Virus record (IMG/VR): IMGVR_UViG_3300041409_000623
Span: 1-64,000 of that record
Strand: one strand, 5' to 3'
From: a virus
Length of the DNA: 64,000 nt
Position numbers and translations under genes: made by a program. Under the pieces are notes generated by a model. The model ran no database searches and had not been told where the DNA came from. It was given only the letters and a program-made list of their open reading frames with translations. The number at the start of each line of letters is the position of its first letter. Position 1 is the first letter of the stretch. Positions 22,768 through 28,786 of the stretch are shown here, piece by piece.

Positions 22768-22935
22768 TTACTCGCCGCGAAGATTCGCGGCGACCTTGGA
22801 AAGAAGTCGTCGGTCGTTGCCGCCGGTGACCGCCTCAAAGGCTTGCTCGACGGTCTCGCCTTTGGTGTCCATGCGACTCAAAACCTGCACGGCGATGTCT
22901 TCGATGCGCTCCGTCGCCGTCGTTCGTTTCGCCAT
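22768..22935 (-). CDS. 55-residue protein from a leaderless-type start
   Basis: ATG at 22935 lies 6 bases after the TAAGCT box of the 22942-22970 promoter. Sequence MAKRTTATERIEDIAVQVLS continues with a helical charged region. Its last codons contain a 9-bp inverted repeat (CGCCGCGAA/TTCGCGGCG). Function unknown. Confidence 0.65.
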   Translation of the reverse strand: MAKRTTATERIEDIAVQVLSRMDTKGETVEQAFEAVTGGNDRRLLSKVAANLRGE

Positions 22936-22941
22936 GACCAG

Positions 22942-22970
22942 AGCTTAGGTTATCTAAAATGCAGAAGCAA
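22942..22970 (-). promoter_or_regulatory. Leaderless-type promoter, copy 2
   Basis: -35 TTGCTT at 22965-22970, 17-base spacer with ATTTTAG, -10 TAAGCT at 22942-22947, then CTGGTC and ATG at 22935. It is the best -10 match of the set. Confidence 0.75.
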
Positions 22971-23001
22971 GCCCCAGTTTCATTAGGCTTTTATGGCCCA
23001 G

Positions 23002-23046
23002 GACGGCCAACGGCCGACCCGGTTTTGGGTCGGCCGCTGGACCGTC
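23002..23046 (-). terminator. Long GC-rich hairpin, putative terminator
   Basis: Core stem GGCCGACCC/GGGTCGGCC with a 6-base loop, extended outward by imperfect pairing to GACGG/CCGTC. It lies between the stop at 23068 and the promoter at 22942-22970, where a leftward transcript should end. No T-run follows on the minus strand, so efficiency is uncertain. Confidence 0.6.
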
Positions 23047-23067
23047 TGTCGTGCCTTGAGCGTGGCG

Positions 23068-23646
23068 TTAGAGACTCGGCTGGATGGCCGTCCCCTCCGG
23101 CGCAGGCGCCGACGCCTTGGCCGCGTCCGCCGCGAGCTTTTCGCGCAGCTTCGCGGTGCGCTCTTCGGCCTTCGCGACCTTCTCCGCCAGCGTGAGCTTC
23201 GGAGCCGCCTTGCGAGCCGCCTTGCGCTCTTCGGCCGTCATCGGCGGCTTGGGACCCTTCGGTCCGGCGAAGGAGCCGTCGGCGAACTCGAGGGTCGGAG
23301 GCGCGGTCTTGTTCGGGAAGGCGCCGACCGGGAAACGCATCGAGACCGCTGCGCCGGTATAGATGGCATTGCGACCGCGCTTGTCGAGGGACTTGAAGTT
23401 GAGAGTCATGTTCTGATCCTTGATGAATGGCGGCTTGATTGCCGCGTTTGGCGGTGCCGATGGCGCGTCATGCGCCGTGGGCTCCGCTTTCTCGTTCGAC
23501 GTTATCGGATCAGGCTGCGGTTGGGAAGCGGAATCTTCGCGGCCGAGGATGAAATCGGAAATCGTTCCGAGGTCGCTTTTCGGCTCGGCCTTCGGCTGAT
23601 TCTTCTTGCTTTTCGGCGCGGCGTTGGCTCCGGATTTCTTGCTCAT
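23068..23646 (-). CDS. Ala/Lys/Pro-rich hypothetical protein
   Basis: 192 residues from ATG 23646 with GAAGGAG 8 bases upstream. Residues 1-78 are low-complexity. From residue 80 (MTLNFKSLDKRGRNAIYTG) a globular stretch is followed by a charged helix (TAEERKAARKAAPKLTLAEK). An internal ATG at 23409 also has AAGGA 7 bases upstream, so a 112-residue short form may be made. Function unknown. Confidence 0.7.
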   Translation of the reverse strand: MSKKSGANAAPKSKKNQPKAEPKSDLGTISDFILGREDSASQPQPDPITSNEKAEPTAHDAPSAPPNAAIKPPFIKDQNMTLNFKSLDKRGRNAIYTGAAVSMRFPVGAFPNKTAPPTLEFADGSFAGPKGPKPPMTAEERKAARKAAPKLTLAEKVAKAEERTAKLREKLAADAAKASAPAPEGTAIQPSL

Positions 23647-23681
23647 GGTCTCTGCTCCTTCGGGCATCATCGGCCTGGGAA

Positions 23682-23903
23682 TCAGGCTCGAATCTTCAGA
23701 CTCGGCTTCACCTTCATCGCTCGTCCGTGAGCGATCCTTGCACAACTGATCGCATAGCGCAAGCGGAAATCGTCATGCGATTCGTGTTCGGGATGCGCCT
23801 GCGCGTCCCGAATCGCGGCCACCAATTGCTTGCCCCAGTGCTCGAGCCACGCCTTGTGGTCGCGCGCGTCGGTCGGCAAGCCTGGCGTGATGCCGCGAAT
23901 CAC
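23682..23903 (-). CDS. Small hypothetical protein
   Basis: 73 residues, helical (HKAWLEHWGKQLVAAIRDA...DDFRLRYAISCARIAHGR). Starts at ATG 23903 immediately after the preceding stop. No family recognised. Confidence 0.65.
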   Translation of the reverse strand: MIRGITPGLPTDARDHKAWLEHWGKQLVAAIRDAQAHPEHESHDDFRLRYAISCARIAHGRAMKVKPSLKIRA

Positions 23904-24047
23904 TTACTCTTCCTCGTGCCTGCCGCGCAGCGCGGCGCGACGGAGTGCGCTCAGAATGACCTGCTGCAGAGTGAACCACTCGTGCGCGGTCATCTCCGGT
24001 TTGATGCGCGCCAGTTCTTCGGCGGCGATGGTTTCGATGGAAATCAT
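23904..24047 (-). CDS. 47-residue hypothetical protein
   Basis: ATG at 24047 after GGGAGGAGATC. MISIETIAAEELARIKPEMT continues as a helical protein. ATGA overlap with the gene before. Function unknown. Confidence 0.6.
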   Translation of the reverse strand: MISIETIAAEELARIKPEMTAHEWFTLQQVILSALRRAALRGRHEEE

Positions 24048-24247
24048 GATCTCCTCCCAGAATCCTCGAGCGCGACCTGCCAGGCTGCGAGGTAGCGCTT
24101 CTGCTGCGCGCCGTAGAGATGCTGAAATTGTTCCGGCTGCGCGCGGACCCAAGCGACCAGGGCGCGGTATTCTTTCGCGATGGCCGAAGGCGTCATCTTT
24201 AGAAGTTCTGCGTCGGTCCGCGTCGCCGTCGCGTTCGTCATGTCCAT
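24044..24247 (-). CDS. Small protein from a leaderless-type start
   Basis: 67 residues (MDMTNATATRTDAELLKMTP). Helical, with several Trp/Tyr/Gln residues. ATG 24247 is 7 bases after the -10 box of promoter copy 3 and has no ribosome site. A second ATG at 24241 is possible. Function unknown. Confidence 0.65.
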   Translation of the reverse strand: MDMTNATATRTDAELLKMTPSAIAKEYRALVAWVRAQPEQFQHLYGAQQKRYLAAWQVALEDSGRRS

Positions 24248-24254
24248 GTCCGTC

Positions 24255-24283
24255 AGCTTGCGCCTTCTAAAATCGGAAAGCAA
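24255..24283 (-). promoter_or_regulatory. Leaderless-type promoter, copy 3
   Basis: TTGCTT at 24278-24283, 17-base spacer with ATTTTAG, CAAGCT at 24255-24260, then GACGGAC and ATG. Upstream bases ATTTCCTAAGAAAA are shared with copy 5. Confidence 0.7.
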
Positions 24284-24314
24284 GCGGCTCTTTTCTTAGG
24301 AAATACGTTGCTTT

Positions 24315-25214
24315 CTAGGACTGAAGTAGGTCAACGACCTCCTGCCAGCGGTCGGATGTGGCACGCAGTAAGGTCCGGTGAACATCCTCCTCGGCGACCT
24401 TTTCGACCCACCGATCTTCGTCGCGCAGGGACTCAACGGTCGTTTGAATCAATCCGACAATGACTTCTGGTTCCAACGCATCGAGCTCCCAACTGTCATC
24501 ACCAAACTCAGCGATGTATGCCTTCGCGCGACTGTCGGAAATCTTCGCTGGGTTCGGTGGTGGTTGGTACTCTTCGATCTGGTCCCAGTTGAGCGCGAGA
24601 CGCTGAAACTCGATACCACCCATGAACAGTTCGATGCGCTCGAGAATGTCGCGAGACATGTCTTTGCCAGACGGATCATGATCACCGAAGTGCAGGACCA
24701 TCGGCGTCTGACCAGCCTTGAAGTAACTTTTCATTCGCATTGCACCCACCCACATCTCTGACTGTGAGGTGTAACCGCGACATGAGAAGTAGGGAATGTC
24801 GAGATCGGTGCAGACTCTTTCGACGACCCCAGCGAGTGCGTCTTTCTCGATCCACACTTCAATACGATACGGCTGCGTGGACCACTTGTCGATACGAAAC
24901 TGAGTAGCGACAGCATTCACAATCTGCGTTGGATTTGACCAATGTGGAACCTCACGGACATTCCGCGTGCGGTCGATGATGTCGTTCCAGTCGATGAGGC
25001 CCACCATACGCCCGTCGTTGATGATGCCGCCGAGTTTCGCGTACTCCTGCTGGTTGTTCGCAATCAAGTCTCGTGCTACGAACTGATAGTAGAGTTGGCG
25101 CAGCGTCAGCACGAAACCCTTCTGTCGATACTCGGTGATGATAGCGTTGGCCGTGGCGATGACTTTCAGCTTGTTAGCGCTGAGACGCTTGTCGATGTAG
25201 GCGATGCGTGGCAT
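24315..25214 (-). CDS. Spo11/Top6A-like TOPRIM protein
   Basis: 299 residues. LTLRQLYYQFVARD (Tyr42/Tyr43) sits where the Spo11/Top6A winged-helix catalytic Tyr lies in an R-x-I-Y-Y context. A TOPRIM domain follows, with Glu123 in EVWIEKDALAGV and Asp178/Asp180 in HFGDHDPSGKDM. The C-terminal half has ALNWDQIEEYQPPPNPAKI and SWELDALEPEVI. This is the plan of topoisomerase VI A-subunit relatives, without any B subunit nearby. It could cut or bind DNA ends during replication or recombination. Activity is unproven. Confidence 0.7.
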   Translation of the reverse strand: MPRIAYIDKRLSANKLKVIATANAIITEYRQKGFVLTLRQLYYQFVARDLIANNQQEYAKLGGIINDGRMVGLIDWNDIIDRTRNVREVPHWSNPTQIVNAVATQFRIDKWSTQPYRIEVWIEKDALAGVVERVCTDLDIPYFSCRGYTSQSEMWVGAMRMKSYFKAGQTPMVLHFGDHDPSGKDMSRDILERIELFMGGIEFQRLALNWDQIEEYQPPPNPAKISDSRAKAYIAEFGDDSWELDALEPEVIVGLIQTTVESLRDEDRWVEKVAEEDVHRTLLRATSDRWQEVVDLLQS

Positions 25215-25216
25215 GG

Positions 25217-25801
25217 TTAATCCTTTTTCAACACATTGATCTTCCGAAACCGGTCAAGGCAGGCCGCGACCGCGCTGGCGTTCGCCTTCGAGGCCTTCAC
25301 GCCTTCGGCGACGGTCTTCGTCGTCTGCCCAGGGTGGGCAGCAACGAAGTCGAAAACCCAGCGCTTCAAGGAGCCTTCGCGCAGATGCTCCGGTTGGGCC
25401 GAGCCGAGGCGCCAGCCGATGCCGCCCGAGGGCATGGGCTTGGCGTAGGCTTGGGCTGCCTGGGGCTTGTTCTTCGCGGGTTCGGCCTTCGGCGCATGGG
25501 CGGTTTCGGCCTGCGCCAGACGCCGTGTCTCGGCTTCCAACTCGCGCTTCGCTGCGGCCAGCTCCGCTTCCGCCTGCGCCAACTCGAGGCGCGTGCGCTC
25601 GGCGTCGATGTTGTCGACCAGTGCGACCTCGGCGTTCGCCGAGATGTTCACTCCGCGCTGCTCGCTCTCAAATTCGCGACCGTCGGCCAGCGTGACGTGG
25701 CGCTTGACCAGCGGAATGATGCGAGCGCGGCATTCATTGACATAGTCAACGCGCCAGAGTGAATTGTCGTATCGAATGACTTGTCCGGATTGCAGGCTCA
25801 T
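25217..25801 (-). CDS. Hypothetical protein with coiled coil and winged-helix-like tail
   Basis: 194 residues from ATG 25801 (TAGGAGCAAAC upstream). A beta-rich N-terminal module (SGQVIRYDNSLWRVDYVNEC) is followed by an Ala/Glu-rich coiled coil at about 68-110, a Pro/Lys linker, and a C-terminal winged-helix-like region (VFDFVAAHPGQTTKTVAEGV). The frame is also open upstream to the leaderless-type ATG at 25912, which would add 37 residues. DNA binding is plausible. Confidence 0.7.
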   Translation of the reverse strand: MSLQSGQVIRYDNSLWRVDYVNECRARIIPLVKRHVTLADGREFESEQRGVNISANAEVALVDNIDAERTRLELAQAEAELAAAKRELEAETRRLAQAETAHAPKAEPAKNKPQAAQAYAKPMPSGGIGWRLGSAQPEHLREGSLKRWVFDFVAAHPGQTTKTVAEGVKASKANASAVAACLDRFRKINVLKKD

Positions 25802-25912
25802 GTTTGCTCCTATGCCTTGCAGGCGGCGACGAAACCGCCGCGTCGTGCGATCAGTTCCTTCGCTGCGCTGAGGTCCAGTTTCCGCGCTGCCGTCGTCTTT
25901 GATGTGCGCCAT
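25802..25912 (-). other. Leader between promoter copy 4 and the next gene
   Basis: The ATG at 25912 is in the same frame as the gene starting at 25801, but the +1 frame from about 25885 reads ARKLDLSAAKELIARRGG and ends at a TAG that overlaps the ribosome site TAGGAG. A small gene with a one-base frame error, or an N-terminal extension of the next protein, are the two readings. Confidence 0.4.
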
Positions 25913-25919
25913 GTCCGTC

Positions 25920-25948
25920 AGCTTGGCTCACCTAAAAACGGAAAGCAA
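25920..25948 (-). promoter_or_regulatory. Leaderless-type promoter, copy 4
   Basis: TTGCTT at 25943-25948, 17-base spacer with TTTTTAG, CAAGCT at 25920-25925, then GACGGAC and ATG at 25912. It directly abuts the terminator hairpin at 25949-25977. Confidence 0.7.
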
Positions 25949-25982
25949 GCAACGCTTTTCCTTAAGAAAAGCGTTGCTTTTT
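25949..25982. terminator. Intrinsic terminator hairpin
   Basis: Perfect 12-bp stem (GCAACGCTTTTC/GAAAAGCGTTGC), 5-base loop, with T5 on the plus strand and a T-rich GC-broken tail on the minus strand. It lies just after the DUF932 stop (25993) and before promoter copy 4, so it probably separates two leftward units and may work in both directions. Confidence 0.75.
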
Positions 25983-25992
25983 GAGACTTCGT

Positions 25993-26781
25993 TCAGACGA
26001 TGACGGCCGTGGTATCGATGATCGTGGGTGACTCTGCGCCTGACGGAGGCGCAGAGTGCAGGCCGAATTGATGGCCGAGCGCCACGGTCGCCGACCAGGC
26101 GCGCAGCGGATTCAACGCCTTGACCGACCGGGTGAAGGCGTTAAAGAGACCGTAGGCAGTGCGCGGCAGACAGTCGGTCATGTCGCCTGCGGGATAGAAG
26201 TAGAATTGCGAGACGTAGTCGAAGAGGCGAATCGGCAGGAGTTGCTGCGCGAAGACATCGAAGACGATCTCCTTCGCCTCCATGTCCGTGATCGCCTTCG
26301 CCTGCAGACGCGCGATGTGCCGATCGAGCGTCGTGGCGTGCTGCAGGAACTTGGCGAACCCGGCTTCCATCGCCGCACTCAGGTCCAGGCCAGATGTGTT
26401 CTTGCGCTGCAAGGCAATCATGTCGCCTGACAGAGTCAGATTGTCGCAGACCATGACGCGGTTTCCAGCGACGCCTTTGATGGCCATCGTGCGGTTCGTG
26501 GAGTTGCGGAAACCAAGAGCGAGCCCCTCCGGCAAGGAAAGGACTCGCTCTCGGGAGACGAGGTCCATGACGCCGAACATCTTCGCGTTCTTCGCATCGA
26601 GCGCGAACTGCTCGCGTTCAATACGATAACCGCGACGGTCAGCCTCGGCGCGCAGCGCCTCGACCAGGACCGAGTGCGCGACCGGCTTGTGCGAGGTGCC
26701 GAGCGACTCGGGCGTGGGCAGACGGTGCAAGGCGTCGAAGGTGACGAGGCGTGACTTGCCGTGAAGAAGTGATGAACTCAT
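25993..26781 (-). CDS. DUF932 family protein
   Basis: 262 residues. TSHKPVAHSVLVEALRAEAD near 30, ALGFRNSTNRTMAIKGVAGN near 90 and MVCDNLTLSGDM near 110 are the conserved blocks of DUF932, a family frequent in phages and plasmids. Molecular role unknown, often linked to early takeover or plasmid functions. Length is typical of the short forms. Followed by a terminator. Confidence 0.85.
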   Translation of the reverse strand: MSSSLLHGKSRLVTFDALHRLPTPESLGTSHKPVAHSVLVEALRAEADRRGYRIEREQFALDAKNAKMFGVMDLVSRERVLSLPEGLALGFRNSTNRTMAIKGVAGNRVMVCDNLTLSGDMIALQRKNTSGLDLSAAMEAGFAKFLQHATTLDRHIARLQAKAITDMEAKEIVFDVFAQQLLPIRLFDYVSQFYFYPAGDMTDCLPRTAYGLFNAFTRSVKALNPLRAWSATVALGHQFGLHSAPPSGAESPTIIDTTAVIV

Positions 26782-26792
26782 GACTGCTCCTT

Positions 26793-27197
26793 TTAGGCGA
26801 CGAGGTCAATCTGCTGCTTGGCGTGCTCGAGTGAGTTCGCCCAGCAGATGAAGTGATTGTCGCGCTCGACCCAGAACTTGTTGTCGGGCTTGTCGAGAGA
26901 GAAGACCGACCATCGAATGAGATAGCCGCGATACGCTGAGTGCGTGATCGGGTCGTTGCGCAGGACGCTGGTGCGCTGCCGGAAGCCGTCGATGCGCTCG
27001 TCGAGCGTAGGCGTGTTGTCGGGCGTGACCACCCGACGGAGTTTCTGCGCTGACCGAATTCTGATCTCGCGACCGGTGCGCGTGTTGCGGCCGACCCAAC
27101 CGCCATATTCGCTGACGGACTCGATCTTGACCGGTGCGAGACGGCCGCTGACTTTGACGACGTAGGTGAGACCGACTTCGACGGCTGCTTTCTTCAT
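26793..27197 (-). CDS. Hypothetical protein
   Basis: 134 residues. The N-terminus is beta-rich (VGLTYVVKVSGRLAPVKIES) like a small barrel. The C-terminal half has RGYLIRWSVFSLDKPDNKFW and ends in a helix (SLEHAKQQIDLV). Eleven bases from the DUF932 gene. Unknown. Confidence 0.75.
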   Translation of the reverse strand: MKKAAVEVGLTYVVKVSGRLAPVKIESVSEYGGWVGRNTRTGREIRIRSAQKLRRVVTPDNTPTLDERIDGFRQRTSVLRNDPITHSAYRGYLIRWSVFSLDKPDNKFWVERDNHFICWANSLEHAKQQIDLVA

Positions 27198-27227
27198 GAC
27201 TGCTCCTCGAATGATGCCGATTGAATC

Positions 27228-27461
27228 CTACGCGTTGACCGCGATGTAGCCAGCGGCTTCCTTCTCGGTGATGCGCGCATCGACGAAGTCGCGCAGCGAG
27301 TCGCGATCCTCGAAGTACCGCGCGCTCATCTTCCCTGCCGTGCCGACCTTGCCCGCGACCGTGGTCACCTTGCGATGGCCGATGTCGTTGTTGAGAATGA
27401 AGAAGTGCGTGCCGTTGGTGAAGGCGAACCGGACGCTCGGGAGGTGCTTGCCTTTGGTCAT
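27228..27461 (-). CDS. WGR-like domain protein
   Basis: 77 residues. THFFILNNDIGHRKVTTVAG, then GKVGTAGKMSARYFED and a terminal TEKEAAGYI follow the WGR-domain pattern (strand, loop with G-K-x-G-x-x-G, helix, GY end), although the signature Trp-Gly-Arg is replaced. Such domains bind nucleic acids. The ribosome site is the TAGGAG made by the preceding stop. Confidence 0.6.
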   Translation of the reverse strand: MTKGKHLPSVRFAFTNGTHFFILNNDIGHRKVTTVAGKVGTAGKMSARYFEDRDSLRDFVDARITEKEAAGYIAVNA

Positions 27462-27470
27462 GATGTGCTC

Positions 27471-27602
27471 CTATCGGGCTACGTTGGTGTAGATGACTTT
27501 CGGTCCGCCTTCGTGCTCATCGTGAAGGTGAACGTGGTGGTGATGGTCCAAGGAGAGGTGAAAGAGAGTCGCGAGAGTCAATGCCTTGAGAACCTTTTTC
27601 AT
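27471..27602 (-). CDS. 43-residue exported His-rich protein candidate
   Basis: ATG at 27602 after AAGGGATTCAG. MKKVLKALTLATLFHLSL looks like a short signal or anchor sequence, followed by DHHHHVHLHDEHEGG, seven His within 12 residues. It could bind zinc, copper or nickel at the membrane or periplasm. It has its own promoter (27650-27678). Confidence 0.55.
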   Translation of the reverse strand: MKKVLKALTLATLFHLSLDHHHHVHLHDEHEGGPKVIYTNVAR

Positions 27603-27649
27603 CTGAATCCCTTGCGCCATCAATGGGCGGCTTCTGCGTTGAGGTCCCT

Positions 27650-27678
27650 ACTGTAATCGGCGGAAAGGAAAATGTCAA
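27650..27678 (-). promoter_or_regulatory. Consensus sigma70-like promoter
   Basis: TTGACA at 27673-27678, 17-base spacer, TACAGT at 27650-27655. Leader of about 40 bases to ATG 27602. It is the closest match to the sigma70 consensus in the window. Confidence 0.8.
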
Positions 27679-27945
27679 CTAAAAAAGAATGTCGTCGGAA
27701 AAATCTTCGTCTGGGCCTGAGATACGCTGGCCAGGATAATCCTCTGAGACATCGTCGATGCCTGCCTCAGTCGTCGGCTCGGTCGGCTCGAAGTCTTCCT
27801 CGGCTTCCATCTCGCAACGCCCGCAGTCGCCACCGTAGCGGAGCGTGCCGTGGCGTGGGCAAGGGTCGCCGTAGGCTTCGCGCATGTAGTCGTCGTGCGT
27901 GGCCTCGTCGCGGAGGTGCTCTTCGTATCCGAAATCATCAAACAT
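27679..27945 (-). CDS. Acidic Cys-containing protein
   Basis: 88 residues, strongly acidic. CPRHG and CGRCE near residues 29-45 form a small zinc-type site. Acidic stretches flank it on both sides. ATG at 27945 follows CAAGGAG. The acidity is reminiscent of phage DNA-mimic inhibitors, but there is no specific match. Confidence 0.7.
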   Translation of the reverse strand: MFDDFGYEEHLRDEATHDDYMREAYGDPCPRHGTLRYGGDCGRCEMEAEEDFEPTEPTTEAGIDDVSEDYPGQRISGPDEDFSDDILF

Positions 27946-27969
27946 TGTCCTGCTCCTTGATGCGAAAGG

Positions 27970-28170
27970 TTAACCGACCACCACAATGCCGAGGTGCGCG
28001 AAGCGAACATTCTCGATGCCGATGACCACCGGAACGAATCGGCCGTTCGGCGCAACCGCCACCATCCAGCGCACCGGCTGTTCGCCGATGGTCTTGAGGA
28101 TGAATTTTTCGGCGTTGGCTTGCGTGGCGTAAGACCGATGCTCGTTTTCGTTTGCCTTCGTCATCGCCAT
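27970..28170 (-). CDS. First leftward gene, small hypothetical protein
   Basis: 66 residues (MAMTKANENEHRSYATQANA), an alpha/beta fold with a hydrophobic C-terminal strand pair (RFVPVVIGIENVRFAHLGIV). Predicted to be translated from a leaderless mRNA: ATG is 7 bases after the -10 box of promoter copy 5. As first early gene it may be expressed immediately after entry. Confidence 0.7.
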   Translation of the reverse strand: MAMTKANENEHRSYATQANAEKFILKTIGEQPVRWMVAVAPNGRFVPVVIGIENVRFAHLGIVVVG

Positions 28171-28177
28171 GTCCGTC

Positions 28178-28206
28178 AGCTTCCGCTATCTAAAAAGAGA
28201 AAGCAA
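28178..28206 (-). promoter_or_regulatory. Leaderless-type promoter, copy 5 (main leftward start)
   Basis: TTGCTT at 28201-28206, 17-base spacer with TTTTTAG, GAAGCT at 28178-28183, then GACGGAC and ATG at 28170. Bases ATTTCCTAAGAAAA just upstream are shared with copy 3. Confidence 0.7.
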
Positions 28207-28232
28207 GCGGCTGTTTTCTTAGGAAATAACGC

Positions 28233-28262
28233 TGGACTTGGCCTTTAGCCTTGTGCTAGGCT
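28233..28262 (+). promoter_or_regulatory. Possible rightward promoter
   Basis: TGGACT at 28233-28238, 18-base spacer, TAGGCT at 28257-28262. This is a weak match, but it faces the leftward promoter and precedes the structured leader and the first rightward gene. Confidence 0.4.
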
Positions 28263-28267
28263 CGCTG

Positions 28268-28347
28268 GGCCTTTCGGGTTGGGCAGGCCAGCCCCGATCC
28301 GAAGTCGCGCGGCGCACTCCGCGTGGAGCCCGAAGGGCCGACTTTTT
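28268..28347 (+). promoter_or_regulatory. Structured leader, candidate attenuator
   Basis: Closing stem 28268-28278 with 28329-28339 (11 bp, one G-U). Inside are a hairpin GGGC/GCCC at 28281-28294 and a hairpin CGCGG/CCGCG at 28308-28323, giving a three-way junction. T5 at 28343-28347 follows the closing stem, so stem 1 can act as an intrinsic terminator just before the ribosome site of the next gene. Confidence 0.55.
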
Positions 28348-28360
28348 ATGGAGTGCGACA

Positions 28361-28786
28361 TTGCAGACTTATTTTATTTCAAACGGTGTCCATGTAAAAA
28401 TCGGTAAAAGTACGTACCCTAAAGAACGATTTAAGTCACTTCAGACGGCCTCCTTCCTCCCACTACAGATACTCGCCATCGTTGACGGCGACATCGAACA
28501 AAACCTTCATCGACGGTTCGAGAAGTACCGAGTTAAAGGCGAATGGTTTGAACTCTCAAACGAACTAAGAGAGTTTATCGCGTCGCTCACTCCTTACCCA
28601 GAAAAGCTTGTGACTACTCGCAAAAAGAAGTATAGAAAAATTCTAGAGTACCCACCAGGTAAAAAGCACGGTTGGCACATCGTAACTGACGAGACAAAAG
28701 CTAAGTGGCAAGTTCATTGGAAACAAAAAAGAGAAGCAAAATGGCAGGCGCTTAGAAGCAAAAATACTTCTGGTGCCGCGCAATGA
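28361..28786 (+). CDS. GIY-YIG/T5orf172-like protein
   Basis: 141 residues from TTG 28361, chosen because GGAG lies 7 bases upstream and the family homology starts at once (QTYFISNGVHVKIGKSTYP). RFKSLQTASFLPLQILAI, then LHRRFEKYRVKGEWFEL and a basic C-terminus, match the T5orf172/MUG113 branch of GIY-YIG proteins. Probably a DNA-acting nuclease-fold protein. Base composition is clearly richer in A/T than in its neighbours, suggesting recent transfer. It ends in an ATGA overlap with the primase-helicase. Confidence 0.75.
   Translation: MQTYFISNGVHVKIGKSTYPKERFKSLQTASFLPLQILAIVDGDIEQNLHRRFEKYRVKGEWFELSNELREFIASLTPYPEKLVTTRKKKYRKILEYPPGKKHGWHIVTDETKAKWQVHWKQKREAKWQALRSKNTSGAAQ

Noticed and set aside
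22773-22792. 9-bp inverted repeat at the end of the 22768-22935 gene as a terminator
   Set aside because: It lies within codons and has no T-run. The larger hairpin at 23002-23046 is the better candidate, on the other side of the promoter.
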